A stretch of 7,162 bases of DNA, taken from assembly GCA_018238825.1 (NCBI GenBank), contig JABCSP010000110.1:1-7162 (forward strand), in the 5' to 3' direction. This DNA comes from Candidatus Thorarchaeota archaeon (lineage in GTDB: Archaea > Asgardarchaeota > Thorarchaeia > Thorarchaeales > Thorarchaeaceae). The stretch's first letter is position 1, and each line of letters starts with the position of its first letter. Below are positions 1-5,061 of this stretch, piece by piece. A program made the position numbers and the translations under genes. Under the pieces are notes generated by a model. That model was not told the origin of the DNA. It saw only the letters and a program-made list of their open reading frames with translations, and ran no database searches.

Positions 1-249
1 GTTGTTGTGCGGAATGGTTCGAAGGTACCGATGCATAATGTGCAGGTGGTGCTGGGAGTGCCTGCCCTCACTGATACTATCAAGACTGAGATGATTGGCG
101 CAGTTGAGCCAGACACGGTCTCTGTTGTAGAGATAGAGTTCGAGCTACAGCCTGGTGCAGAGGGTGAGCTTGTAGGTATGGTAGAGTACGACAACGTCGA
201 GGGCGAGCATAGGATTGTTAACCTGAAGCCCGTGAGGATTGTTGCATAG
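1..249 (+). CDS. C-terminal part of a beta-sandwich (CARDB-like) protein, 5' partial
   Basis: The frame is open from the first base and stops with TAG at 247-249, so this is the last 82 residues of a longer protein; a GTG at 7 is in frame but need not be the start. The text alternates short hydrophobic strands with turns (VQVVLGVP, VVEIEFELQPG, GELVGMVEYDNVEGEH), the pattern of CARDB/NEW3-type beta-sandwich domains common at the C-termini of archaeal surface or membrane-associated proteins. That family assignment is inferred from pattern only. The first 120 bases are slightly over half G+C, visibly richer than the toxin-antitoxin genes that follow. Its last 12 codons and stop (RIVNLKPVRIVA) recur twice downstream without a gene body. 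Function is unknown. Confidence 0.6.
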   Translation, partial: VVVRNGSKVPMHNVQVVLGVPALTDTIKTEMIGAVEPDTVSVVEIEFELQPGAEGELVGMVEYDNVEGEHRIVNLKPVRIVA

Positions 250-250
250 A
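211..250 (+). repeat. Direct repeat copy 1 (3' end of the first gene)
   Basis: This 40-bp segment encodes RIVNLKPVRIVA plus TAG at the end of the first gene. It matches 1331-1370 at 32 of 40 positions and 2251-2290 at 35 of 40 by hand alignment without gaps. Similarity drops off on both sides. It is the only copy attached to an intact upstream reading frame, so it is the likely reference copy. Confidence 0.85.
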
Positions 251-280
251 TCACAGGATAGCAATCATTGATACAAGTTG

Positions 281-445
281 ATGTACAGCTTTATATCAAG
301 CAGATTGAATGATATCGTGAGGCCAAATATAGTGACCAGAAGAACAATCAAAGCTCGAGGGAAAGATTTTGAAAAAGCCTTCAAAGAGGCTCTCGATGAG
401 GTTGTCAAGGAAGATGCAGAACTCCTTGAGAAACTAGCACAGTAG
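281..445 (+). CDS. Small helical protein, possible orphan antitoxin
   Basis: An open frame runs from ATG 281 (54 residues) or GTG 317 (42 residues) to TAG at 443-445. The C-terminal half is a strongly charged amphipathic helix (KDFEKAFKEALDEVV, then KEDAELLEKLAQ) preceded by a basic RRTIKARGK stretch. This style resembles the small helical antitoxins of archaeal TA modules, but I recognise no family. GTG 317 lies about 23 nt from the centre of a TATA-like box at 290-297, so a leaderless 42-residue product is the better guess. There is no clear Shine-Dalgarno before either start. It sits directly upstream of hicB, in the first TA block. A reverse-strand ORF over the same bases has no support. 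Confidence 0.45.
   Translation: MYSFISSRLNDIVRPNIVTRRTIKARGKDFEKAFKEALDEVVKEDAELLEKLAQ
290..297 (+). promoter_or_regulatory. TATA-like box for the small helical ORF
   Basis: TTTATATC lies about 23 nt before GTG 317, the spacing expected if transcription begins at or next to the start codon, as in leaderless archaeal mRNAs. It is supported by sequence and position only. Confidence 0.35.
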
Positions 446-521
446 ATGGACCACCAGCAAATAATCAAGCAATTTCATGAATGAAAGAGTTTAATTCAAG
501 AACCGCGGATGGTAGTATGCA

Positions 522-758
522 ATGACGAAAGTAAGATTCACCGCAACAATATGGGAAGAAGATGGAGTTTTCGTTTCCAAGTGCCCAGAGATTGATGTTG
601 CGTCCGCTGGTGATACTATTAATGAAGCACTCTCTAACCTCACCGAGGCTATTGAACTCTGGCTTGTTAATGCGCGTGAACTTGGGATAATCGATGACTA
701 TCTACCAATGATGAAAACATCTGAGAAATCCATACGTACTATTGAGATCAATGTATAG
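522..758 (+). CDS. hicB: HicB-family antitoxin (short form)
   Basis: The 78-residue protein matches the HicB fold: a first strand (KVRFTATIWEEDGVFVSKCPEIDVASAGDT, residues about 3-32) with the hallmark EEDG...CPE...GDT pattern, then the helix INEALSNLTEAIEL. HicB proteins bind and neutralise HicA mRNA interferases. The partial RNase-H-like fold is present, but the protein ends soon after it, with no room for the C-terminal HTH or RHH DNA-binding domain of longer HicBs, so autoregulation through this protein is doubtful. ATG 522 is preceded by GGATGGT at 507-513 as a plausible ribosome site, and by TTTAATT around 490-496 as a weak TATA-like element. It lies 48 bp before hicA, the reverse of the classical hicA-hicB order. 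Confidence 0.88.
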   Translation: MTKVRFTATIWEEDGVFVSKCPEIDVASAGDTINEALSNLTEAIELWLVNARELGIIDDYLPMMKTSEKSIRTIEINV

Positions 759-806
759 GTTCTCTGAGGTCATATAACGAAATTTTCTGTCAAGATGTGA
801 GTGACA

Positions 807-1043
807 ATGGGTAAGTTACCTCTAATTGACAGCAAGAAACTCATTCGAAGATTACTCAAGGCAGGTTTTCAATATCCTCCAGTCAAAGGAAAAGGAAGCC
901 ATACAGCACTTGTCTTGTACGATGAGGTTGGTCAACCACACCTAGTAATCATCCCTCACAGAAATCCGATTCCAAAAGGCACACTCCTTTCTATCATCAA
1001 ACAGAGCGGCTTATCCAGAGAGAAGTTCTTGGATTTATTGTAA
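807..1043 (+). CDS. hicA: HicA-family mRNA interferase toxin
   Basis: The 78-residue protein from ATG 807 has the HicA double-stranded-RNA-binding-like fold signature. It opens with LPLIDSKKLIRRLLKAGFQ (helix 1), followed by GKGSHTALV at residues 28-36 with the conserved catalytic histidine His32. VIIPHRNPIPKGTLLSIIKQSGLS follows, corresponding to the family's PxH...kGTLrsIlrqaGis block. HicA toxins cleave mRNA and arrest translation until HicB is degraded. An in-frame GTG at 801 would add two residues (MT); ATG 807 aligns better with family N-termini, and neither start has a strong Shine-Dalgarno. All key motifs are present, so the toxin looks active. It ends 25 bp from the convergent DUF2283 gene. 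Confidence 0.9.
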   Translation: MGKLPLIDSKKLIRRLLKAGFQYPPVKGKGSHTALVLYDEVGQPHLVIIPHRNPIPKGTLLSIIKQSGLSREKFLDLL

Positions 1044-1068
1044 AGTGCTATTTACTAGAACGAGTAAC

Positions 1069-1266
1069 TCATCCCTTTTCGAGACTTTTTACACCTACAA
1101 CAGTCAGCCCAATTGGTTCCCCATCTTTATAGCGGACAACATTTCCATTTGGAAGCATCTGTGAATCATCTGCTTCTTGTGGTTTACCAAAGCTAACGTA
1201 AATGACATTGTTCTCTGCATCATAATCTACATCAATCTCTGACAGGTCTATTGCTATTTGCACCAT
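1069..1266 (-). CDS. DUF2283 family small protein
   Basis: The 65-residue product fits DUF2283: the core VDYDAENNVIYVSFGKPQEADDSQ, then a hairpin ending in GEPIGLTVVGV. Members are small, probably beta-hairpin-rich proteins often found near toxin-antitoxin genes; an antitoxin-like role is suggested for some but not established. The start ATG at 1264-1266 is chosen because AAGGAG precedes it by about 9 nt on the minus strand. The frame can be extended upstream to 1356, but that would run into the direct repeat and add residues unlike the family. It is convergent with hicA, so it has its own promoter in the stretch before 1331. No partner toxin is adjacent on its own strand, so it may be an orphan. 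Confidence 0.78.
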   Translation of the reverse strand: MVQIAIDLSEIDVDYDAENNVIYVSFGKPQEADDSQMLPNGNVVRYKDGEPIGLTVVGVKSLEKG

Positions 1267-1330
1267 AGTATACCGCTCCTTGTTGACCCCTTTTCCATCA
1301 GTGATTCCTATTTGATAAATCTTCACAGCT

Positions 1331-1370
1331 AAGATTGTGAACCTGAAGCCGGTCAATATTGTTGACTAGA
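1331..1370 (+). repeat. Direct repeat copy 2 (orphan gene tail)
   Basis: This 40-bp copy reads KIVNLKPVNIVD plus TAG in the plus frame, matching the tail of the first gene. A TAA in the same frame at 1316-1318 cuts it off from any gene body, so it is a remnant or an inserted end. It separates the HicBA/DUF2283 block from the UPF0175/PIN block. A short stretch TGATACAAG follows 5 bp later (1376-1384) and also occurs after copy 1 (269-277). Confidence 0.8.
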
Positions 1371-1400
1371 GTATCTGATACAAGCGATGTGGCAAGGATA

Positions 1401-1437
1401 GAGAAACGCTTATGTATACAGAATAATATATTGTACA
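1401..1437 (+). promoter_or_regulatory. BRE/TATA promoter with overlapping palindromes before the RHH antitoxin
   Basis: GAAACGC (BRE-like) followed by TTATGTATA (1410-1418) is a good archaeal promoter, and lies about 25-30 nt from ATG 1444, so the transcript would be leaderless or nearly so. The perfect palindrome TGTATACA (1413-1420) overlaps the TATA box, and a second palindrome TGTACA (1432-1437) is centred 18 bp away, covering the expected start region. Such paired sites between TATA and start would suit autorepression by the RHH antitoxin encoded next. The regulatory reading is inference. Confidence 0.5.
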
Positions 1438-1443
1438 CGATAA

Positions 1444-1749
1444 ATGATGGAAACTGTTACTGCTAGATTACCAGCGGGCATGCTCAAGAAGCTGGAACTC
1501 ATTGCAAAGGAAGAAAAGATTGACAGATCAGAGCTGATCAGAAGGGCACTTGATATTGGGATTCAGCAGTTTCTTTTAGAACGAGCACTAAAAGCATATA
1601 GAGAGAGACGGGTTTCACTCTGGAAAGCAGCATCCATGGCTGGACTCCCATTAAGAACCATGATGAAAGAAGCAGACAAAGCGCTAATCCCCATAGCATA
1701 CGATGAGGATGACCTAGGGCGTGATTTTGCATTTGTTAAAGGTCAGTAA
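1444..1749 (+). CDS. RHH-UPF0175 antitoxin
   Basis: The 101-residue protein has two parts. Residues 2-44 form a ribbon-helix-helix domain: strand ETVTARLP, helix GMLKKLELIAKEEK, turn IDRSE, helix LIRRALDIGIQQF. Residues about 46-92 match UPF0175: ALKAYRERRVSLWKAASMAGLP, then a lengthened segment, then IPIAYDEDDLGRDF. UPF0175 proteins are the usual partners of DUF3368 PIN-like toxins; the RHH half should bind the operator and the tail should hold the toxin. It is followed by the toxin gene with a 1-bp gap or an overlap, depending on the toxin start. Two adjacent ATGs (1444, 1447) are possible starts; the promoter supports either. Confidence 0.88.
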   Translation: MMETVTARLPAGMLKKLELIAKEEKIDRSELIRRALDIGIQQFLLERALKAYRERRVSLWKAASMAGLPLRTMMKEADKALIPIAYDEDDLGRDFAFVKGQ

Positions 1750-1750
1750 A

Positions 1751-2251
1751 GTGGTGAGCAATGCAAGTCCCCTGATTTATCTTTCATTAGTGAGGAATCT
1801 TCACTTGCTCAAGAGATTGTTTGGCGACATTGTAATTCCAGCAGAGGTCTATAGAAAGGTGTGCCAAGCCAAGGATACTCCTGATTCCATTGTGATATCA
1901 ACCGCAGTAGATGATGGGTGGATACATATTCAGAAAGGTAGAAGAAAAGATACTGCCCTCCTAGCAAAAAGTTCGGGAATAGATACTGGTGAAGCTGCAG
2001 CAATTCTAATTGCAAAAGAGGAACGAGCTCTACTTCTCATCGATGATAAGATGGGGAGAAGTGCAGCTGAAATCCTAGGTGTCAAATGTATAGGCACAAT
2101 AGGTGTGCTTCTCCATTCTCTATTTGACTCAATACTAGACTTCAATGAATTTGTAGAGAATCTTGATACGATGATTGATTTCGGATTTCGAGTGGACTCA
2201 AAAGTCTATAGAATGGCAATACGATTGGCTAGAAATTTCGGTGAGAAATAA
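1751..2251 (+). CDS. DUF3368 PIN-like toxin (predicted RNase)
   Basis: The 166-residue protein from GTG 1751 matches DUF3368, a PIN-like nuclease family. It has the N-terminal strand MVSNASPLIYL, then HLLKRLFGDIVIPAEVYRKV, GIDTGEAAAILIAKE (acidic Asp78/Glu81), LLIDDKMGRSAAEILGV (Asp98/Asp99), the family block GTIGVLLHS, and GFRVDSKVYRMAI near the end. The first acidic position is Asn4 rather than Asp, which I recall as common in this family. PIN toxins cleave RNA with divalent metal. The frame is open upstream to GTG 1721, which would add ten residues overlapping the antitoxin; 1751 fits family length, and AAGGT at 1739-1743 serves as a weak ribosome site. It is clearly co-transcribed with the antitoxin. 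Its TAA runs directly into direct repeat copy 3. Confidence 0.88.
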   Translation: MVSNASPLIYLSLVRNLHLLKRLFGDIVIPAEVYRKVCQAKDTPDSIVISTAVDDGWIHIQKGRRKDTALLAKSSGIDTGEAAAILIAKEERALLLIDDKMGRSAAEILGVKCIGTIGVLLHSLFDSILDFNEFVENLDTMIDFGFRVDSKVYRMAIRLARNFGEK

Positions 2252-2290
2252 GAATTGTGAACCAGAAGCCTGTGAGGATTGTAGCATAGA
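2251..2290 (+). repeat. Direct repeat copy 3 (orphan gene tail)
   Basis: The copy reads RIVNQKPVRIVA plus TAG and matches copy 1 at 35 of 40 bases. Four of the five differences are silent third-position changes. It begins on the last base of the PIN toxin's stop codon, so toxin end and repeat are fused without spacer. No open frame of the first gene's family precedes it. Confidence 0.85.
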
Positions 2291-2480
2291 AAATAGAATA
2301 GTAAAATCTTACAAATTCGAAGTAATTACTATTGAAGATTGTAAGATATTTTGCAGATTTTCTCTAGATGTTGGTTCATATAATTTCCCATTCAAACTGC
2401 GAAATGAATATTTTTCAAAATCAGAAGTTCATGCAAAAGAAATTGTATGGGTTCTTATACTCACATCAGCATAGAATATT
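2291..2480. other. AT-rich stretch without a convincing gene
   Basis: These 190 bases are markedly AT-rich. A plus frame is open across them, but only as a continuation of an out-of-frame ORF from inside the toxin gene, with no family resemblance and no start signals. TTCTTATAC around 2453-2461 could be the TATA element for the ORF at 2481. I see no repeat or RNA structure. Confidence 0.4.
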
Positions 2481-2801
2481 ATGAAAGGACTAGGTTTGTG
2501 GACTAGGTCAGTTGTTCGAGGAATAACTTATCGACGTGCGCGACTTAAAGCCCGAAAGAAGAAGTCTTCTCAAGGGAAGTCCTTACTCTCCGAAAAGGAA
2601 CCATCATCAGGTTCTGGGGAGTCCGCGGCTGTTCACTTTGTCCAATCGGACCTTGTCAGTTTCAGTGATGGAACTGGTGAGAGTGATAATGACCCCGCCG
2701 TGGTAAGAACTGTGGAAACGCTCACTGTCGTTGGAAGTGATGTGCCAACATCAGTACAGGAGAAAGAAGCCAGGTCTTCAGGAGGGATCCCATCCCAATG
2801 A
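2481..2801 (+). CDS. Hypothetical basic and Ser-rich, probably disordered protein
   Basis: The 106-residue product has a basic N-terminus (residues 1-33, with RGITYRRARLKARKKK) and a Ser/Gly/Glu-rich remainder. A loose internal echo, GSGESAAV and GTGESDNDPAVV, may be a small duplication. There is no membrane segment, cysteine motif or recognisable domain; most of it should be disordered. A TATA-like TCTTATAC lies about 25 nt upstream of ATG 2481, which would give a leaderless message, and there is no Shine-Dalgarno. Its stop overlaps the start of the next small ORF (ATGA at 2798-2801). It could be a lineage-specific gene or a chance ORF; codon use does not settle it. Confidence 0.45.
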   Translation: MKGLGLWTRSVVRGITYRRARLKARKKKSSQGKSLLSEKEPSSGSGESAAVHFVQSDLVSFSDGTGESDNDPAVVRTVETLTVVGSDVPTSVQEKEARSSGGIPSQ

Positions 2802-2965
2802 ACGTTGACAAAGCTCTTGCTAATTTTTGTAATTCATTAGAATTACGAAGAGGTGGTGACACTGGCAGGAGAAGGGTGGAACATAGAAATTTCTTACAGT
2901 TGAGGTTCACTCACTATAATGTAGGATTGTTCATGACTTATGGTCTATGCCACGCAAATGAGTAA
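2798..2965 (+). CDS. Small hypothetical protein overlapping the previous ORF
   Basis: The 55-residue ORF (MNVDKALANFCNSLELRRGG at its start) begins with the ATGA overlap of the upstream stop codon. A strong GGAGGG at 2781-2786 lies 11 nt before the ATG, inside the upstream ORF, so translational coupling is plausible and the pair supports each other. It has a short helix, then an Arg-rich turn (GRRRVEHR), then a moderately hydrophobic end with two Cys overall. Its last 28 bases overlap the convergent endA 3' end. No family is recognised. Confidence 0.35.
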   Translation: MNVDKALANFCNSLELRRGGDTGRRRVEHRNFLQLRFTHYNVGLFMTYGLCHANE

Positions 2966-3522
2966 TGGGCTATCTCACCATTATCTTTTACAGTGGCGAT
3001 TATGAACCGCTTCCGAACACTTGTTGCTAATCTTCCTGCCCTAACAATATCTAATGGGACTACACCATCTTTCTGGGGGATTACATGAACAAGAAATGGT
3101 GCGTGATCCAGACCTGGACCCTTTTCGTATACAGCGAAATCCGTACCAAATTTCAAACCAGGGCGAATAACATAACCAAGTCCGCGCAATTGTGAATAGA
3201 CTAGAAATCGATCGTTGAATTCATCAGATATCTTTTGACCAAGATCTAGAATCTCTTCCAGACTGAGAATATGGTCATCCTTAGGATCTAGAACCTGTAA
3301 TCTTGATTCTTTTGTGAGGTATGCACACTCTAGGAGAGAGAGCTCTAGTGGTTTATCGAAGACCGAAGATTTTGGTTTTCTGATGCCTACTGGTTGCCCA
3401 AAGTATCCATTATCGTAGAGCGGCATTCCATGTTCTGGATTCCAAACAATAGCTCTGTCACCCACCAATCTAGCTTCTGCTATGGTGGATGTTTCATCTG
3501 TCAATTCATAACACCTGATCAC
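2938..3522 (-). CDS. endA: tRNA-splicing endonuclease (archaeal EndA)
   Basis: The 194-residue protein has the archaeal EndA layout: an N-terminal alpha/beta domain (residues about 10-95) and the catalytic C-terminal domain from about 100. In the latter, FLVYSQLRGLGYVIRPGLKF, GTDFAVYEKGPG, DHAPFLVHVIP, RAGRLATSVRKRFIIA form the family core. The catalytic triad is visible as Tyr132, His140 and Lys171. The enzyme cuts pre-tRNA (and pre-rRNA) at bulge-helix-bulge introns, leaving 2',3'-cyclic phosphate ends. The length suits a homodimer- or homotetramer-type single-domain subunit. The start is GTG, overlapping the DUF47 stop by 4 nt (GTGA), with no Shine-Dalgarno of its own, so it is probably translated by coupling to DUF47. 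All catalytic residues are present. Confidence 0.94.
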   Translation of the reverse strand: MIRCYELTDETSTIAEARLVGDRAIVWNPEHGMPLYDNGYFGQPVGIRKPKSSVFDKPLELSLLECAYLTKESRLQVLDPKDDHILSLEEILDLGQKISDEFNDRFLVYSQLRGLGYVIRPGLKFGTDFAVYEKGPGLDHAPFLVHVIPQKDGVVPLDIVRAGRLATSVRKRFIIATVKDNGEIAHYSFAWHRP

Positions 3523-4181
3523 ATGTTGAGAGTGAGTGATAATGTCCTTATGGTGATAGCAGCATCCTCACCAAAATTAGCAATATCCTCCATCATGTTG
3601 ATGAAGTCTCGGAATCGTAGTAGGATAGCTAATGGAATTTCAGCAGGATATAGTAGGGACAAGGTTTCACGTTGTAGGACATCAATTTTCTTCTCTAGTG
3701 AACAAATAGCGTCAGCTTTTTTCATTGACTCTTCCATATTGATTGATAGAAATCGAACTGCCTCTCGTTGTTGAGTAATCTCTTCGATTACTAGGTCGCT
3801 CAGTTTACCAATCTTATCTTTCAATTCTCCCTCTGGAGTCCAATGGTCGACAATAGCTGACAAGTCGTACAAACACCATTCTGCACCATCAATCAATTTG
3901 TCATTGTAATGTACAAGTCGGAGAAGGTCTTCTCGCTGCATCAAAGTGACTGCTTTAGCCAGTTCATTCAATAGTGTGCGCTTCAGATCATCACCTTTCT
4001 CTTCAAGAGATGTTACCTTCTCTAAATCCTCTTTTGTAATTGAGCCCTTTCCGGCCAACCATTCTGTTACTGCCTTAGCAACCATCTTGCTTGCAGATAG
4101 AGCTACTCGGAAATGTTCTTCCAACATCTGAGTAATATTGCTGAGTTCGGACTTAAGGAACCTATCGTTATCTAGAACCAT
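3519..4181 (-). CDS. DUF47 (PhoU-like) phosphate-transport accessory protein
   Basis: The 220-residue all-helical protein matches the DUF47/PhoU-divergent family. Two related halves each carry the acidic helix motif: LEEKGDDLKRTLLNELAK with REDLLRLVHYNDKLIDGAEW in the first, and ICSLEKKIDVLQRETLSLL with LLRFRDFINMMEDIANFGEDAA in the second. Relatives form PhoU-like helical bundles that bind metal clusters through these Glu/Asp residues, and usually sit beside PiT phosphate transporters. No transporter is present here; instead the gene is coupled to endA (4-nt overlap) and divergent from a polyprenyl-diphosphate phosphatase. ATG 4179-4181 is preceded by AGGTG about 7 nt upstream on the minus strand. 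The cytosolic role is probably control of phosphate uptake, but partner unknown. Confidence 0.88.
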   Translation of the reverse strand: MVLDNDRFLKSELSNITQMLEEHFRVALSASKMVAKAVTEWLAGKGSITKEDLEKVTSLEEKGDDLKRTLLNELAKAVTLMQREDLLRLVHYNDKLIDGAEWCLYDLSAIVDHWTPEGELKDKIGKLSDLVIEEITQQREAVRFLSINMEESMKKADAICSLEKKIDVLQRETLSLLYPAEIPLAILLRFRDFINMMEDIANFGEDAAITIRTLSLTLNM

Positions 4182-4194
4182 CTCTCACACCTAT

Positions 4195-4228
4195 CTTCAG
4201 CTGAAGTGCTTTGGACTATCTTTTTAAT
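4195..4228. promoter_or_regulatory. Divergent promoter region with a 12-bp perfect palindrome
   Basis: The spacer between DUF47 and the phosphatase gene holds one AT core, CTTTTTAATTC at about 4220-4230, which can act as a TATA element in either direction: about 25 nt places a start near 4250 on plus and near 4198 on minus, both ahead of a Shine-Dalgarno. CTTCAGCTGAAG at 4195-4206 is a perfect 12-bp palindrome over the expected minus-strand transcription start, a candidate operator. Regulation is inferred. Confidence 0.4.
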
Positions 4229-4263
4229 TCTTCTGGACATCGCGCAGAGTGAGGATTTGCTCT

Positions 4264-5061
4264 ATGGAACTGTGGCAGATTATAGTTGCACTCATTCAAG
4301 GTCTTGTGGAATGGTTACCTATCAGTAGTGAAGGTCAGATCATATTTTACATATCCAACTTTACATCCCTTGATCCAAATGAGGCACTTTCATTAGCTGT
4401 TTGGCTTCATTTGGGTACATCATTAGCTGTTATTGTACGCTATCCAAGGATTTTCCTAGATCTAATATCTTTGAAAGATAGGGTTCTGTTGAAACGTCTC
4501 ATTCTTGCCACCATTGGGACTGCTATATCTGCAATTCCTCTCTACATCTTCCTTAAGAGTAGTATCTCGTTATTTCAAGGTAATCTGCTGAATATTCTTG
4601 TTGGGGGCTTACTCTTGGTAACAGCAGTGGTCTTGTATCTACCAACCCGTCAATCCACTGACATCGACCAAGAAATTGAAACTAGAGCTGTTACAGACAA
4701 AGAAGCCCTTGTGACTGGTCTTGTTCAAGGTACAGCTGTACTCCCTGGACTCAGTCGTTCAGGAGTTACAGTTTCCTCTTTACTAATGCAACGAGTTGAT
4801 AAAGAAACAGCTTTGCGATTCAGTTTCCTGATGAGCGTACCAGCAGTATTTGGAATTCTCGCAATAGAAATTATCACAGGGAATACTATTCCTTCAAGTG
4901 TTTCACTTCCAGATCTGATTATCATCGAGGCAATTGTGTTCATTGTAGGTCTTGCATCTATGGAGTTTCTCCTTCGACTAGCTAGAACGATAAGCTTCTG
5001 GAAGCTATGTCTATTCCTAGCTCTAATTGCGATATTATTAGGAATTCCAGCGTTCTTCTGA
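4264..5061 (+). CDS. uppP: UppP/BacA-family polyprenyl-diphosphate phosphatase
   Basis: The 265-residue membrane protein has the UppP layout of about eight hydrophobic segments, with both active-site motifs: QGLVEWLPISSEGQ at residues 12-25 (the family's [E/Q]xxxE plus PISS loop) and PGLSRSGVT at 161-169 with Arg165. Bacterial members remove a phosphate from undecaprenyl diphosphate to recycle the glycan carrier; in an archaeon the substrate should be a dolichol-like polyprenyl diphosphate used for N-glycosylation or S-layer glycans. The position equivalent to E. coli BacA His30 is Gln25, a substitution I recall in archaeal members. ATG 4264 fits family N-termini and follows TGAGG by 9 nt; GTG 4249 would add five residues. 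It ends stop-to-stop (TGATCA) with the next gene. Confidence 0.9.
   Translation: MELWQIIVALIQGLVEWLPISSEGQIIFYISNFTSLDPNEALSLAVWLHLGTSLAVIVRYPRIFLDLISLKDRVLLKRLILATIGTAISAIPLYIFLKSSISLFQGNLLNILVGGLLLVTAVVLYLPTRQSTDIDQEIETRAVTDKEALVTGLVQGTAVLPGLSRSGVTVSSLLMQRVDKETALRFSFLMSVPAVFGILAIEIITGNTIPSSVSLPDLIIIEAIVFIVGLASMEFLLRLARTISFWKLCLFLALIAILLGIPAFF

Noticed and set aside
265..468. Minus-strand ORF of 67 codons opposite the small helical ORF
   Set aside because: Its composition (Ser-rich, biased) is the shadow of the plus-strand helical frame; no family match or start signal.
1267..1356. N-terminal extension of the DUF2283 gene
   Set aside because: It would run through the repeat and an unconserved stretch, while ATG 1266 has a good ribosome site and fits family length.
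1721..1750. Upstream GTG start of the PIN toxin
   Set aside because: It adds ten residues not expected for DUF3368 N-termini; kept only as an alternative.
211..2290. The three spaced repeats as a CRISPR array
   Set aside because: Copies are diverged, spaced 920 and 1120 bp apart with genes in between, and read as a protein tail.
2175..2474. Plus-strand ORF overlapping the toxin end and repeat 3
   Set aside because: It starts inside the toxin gene in another frame, has no recognisable domain and only continues through AT-rich sequence.
3394..3774. Plus-strand ORF across the endA/DUF47 junction
   Set aside because: It is antisense to two well supported genes and has shadow-like composition.
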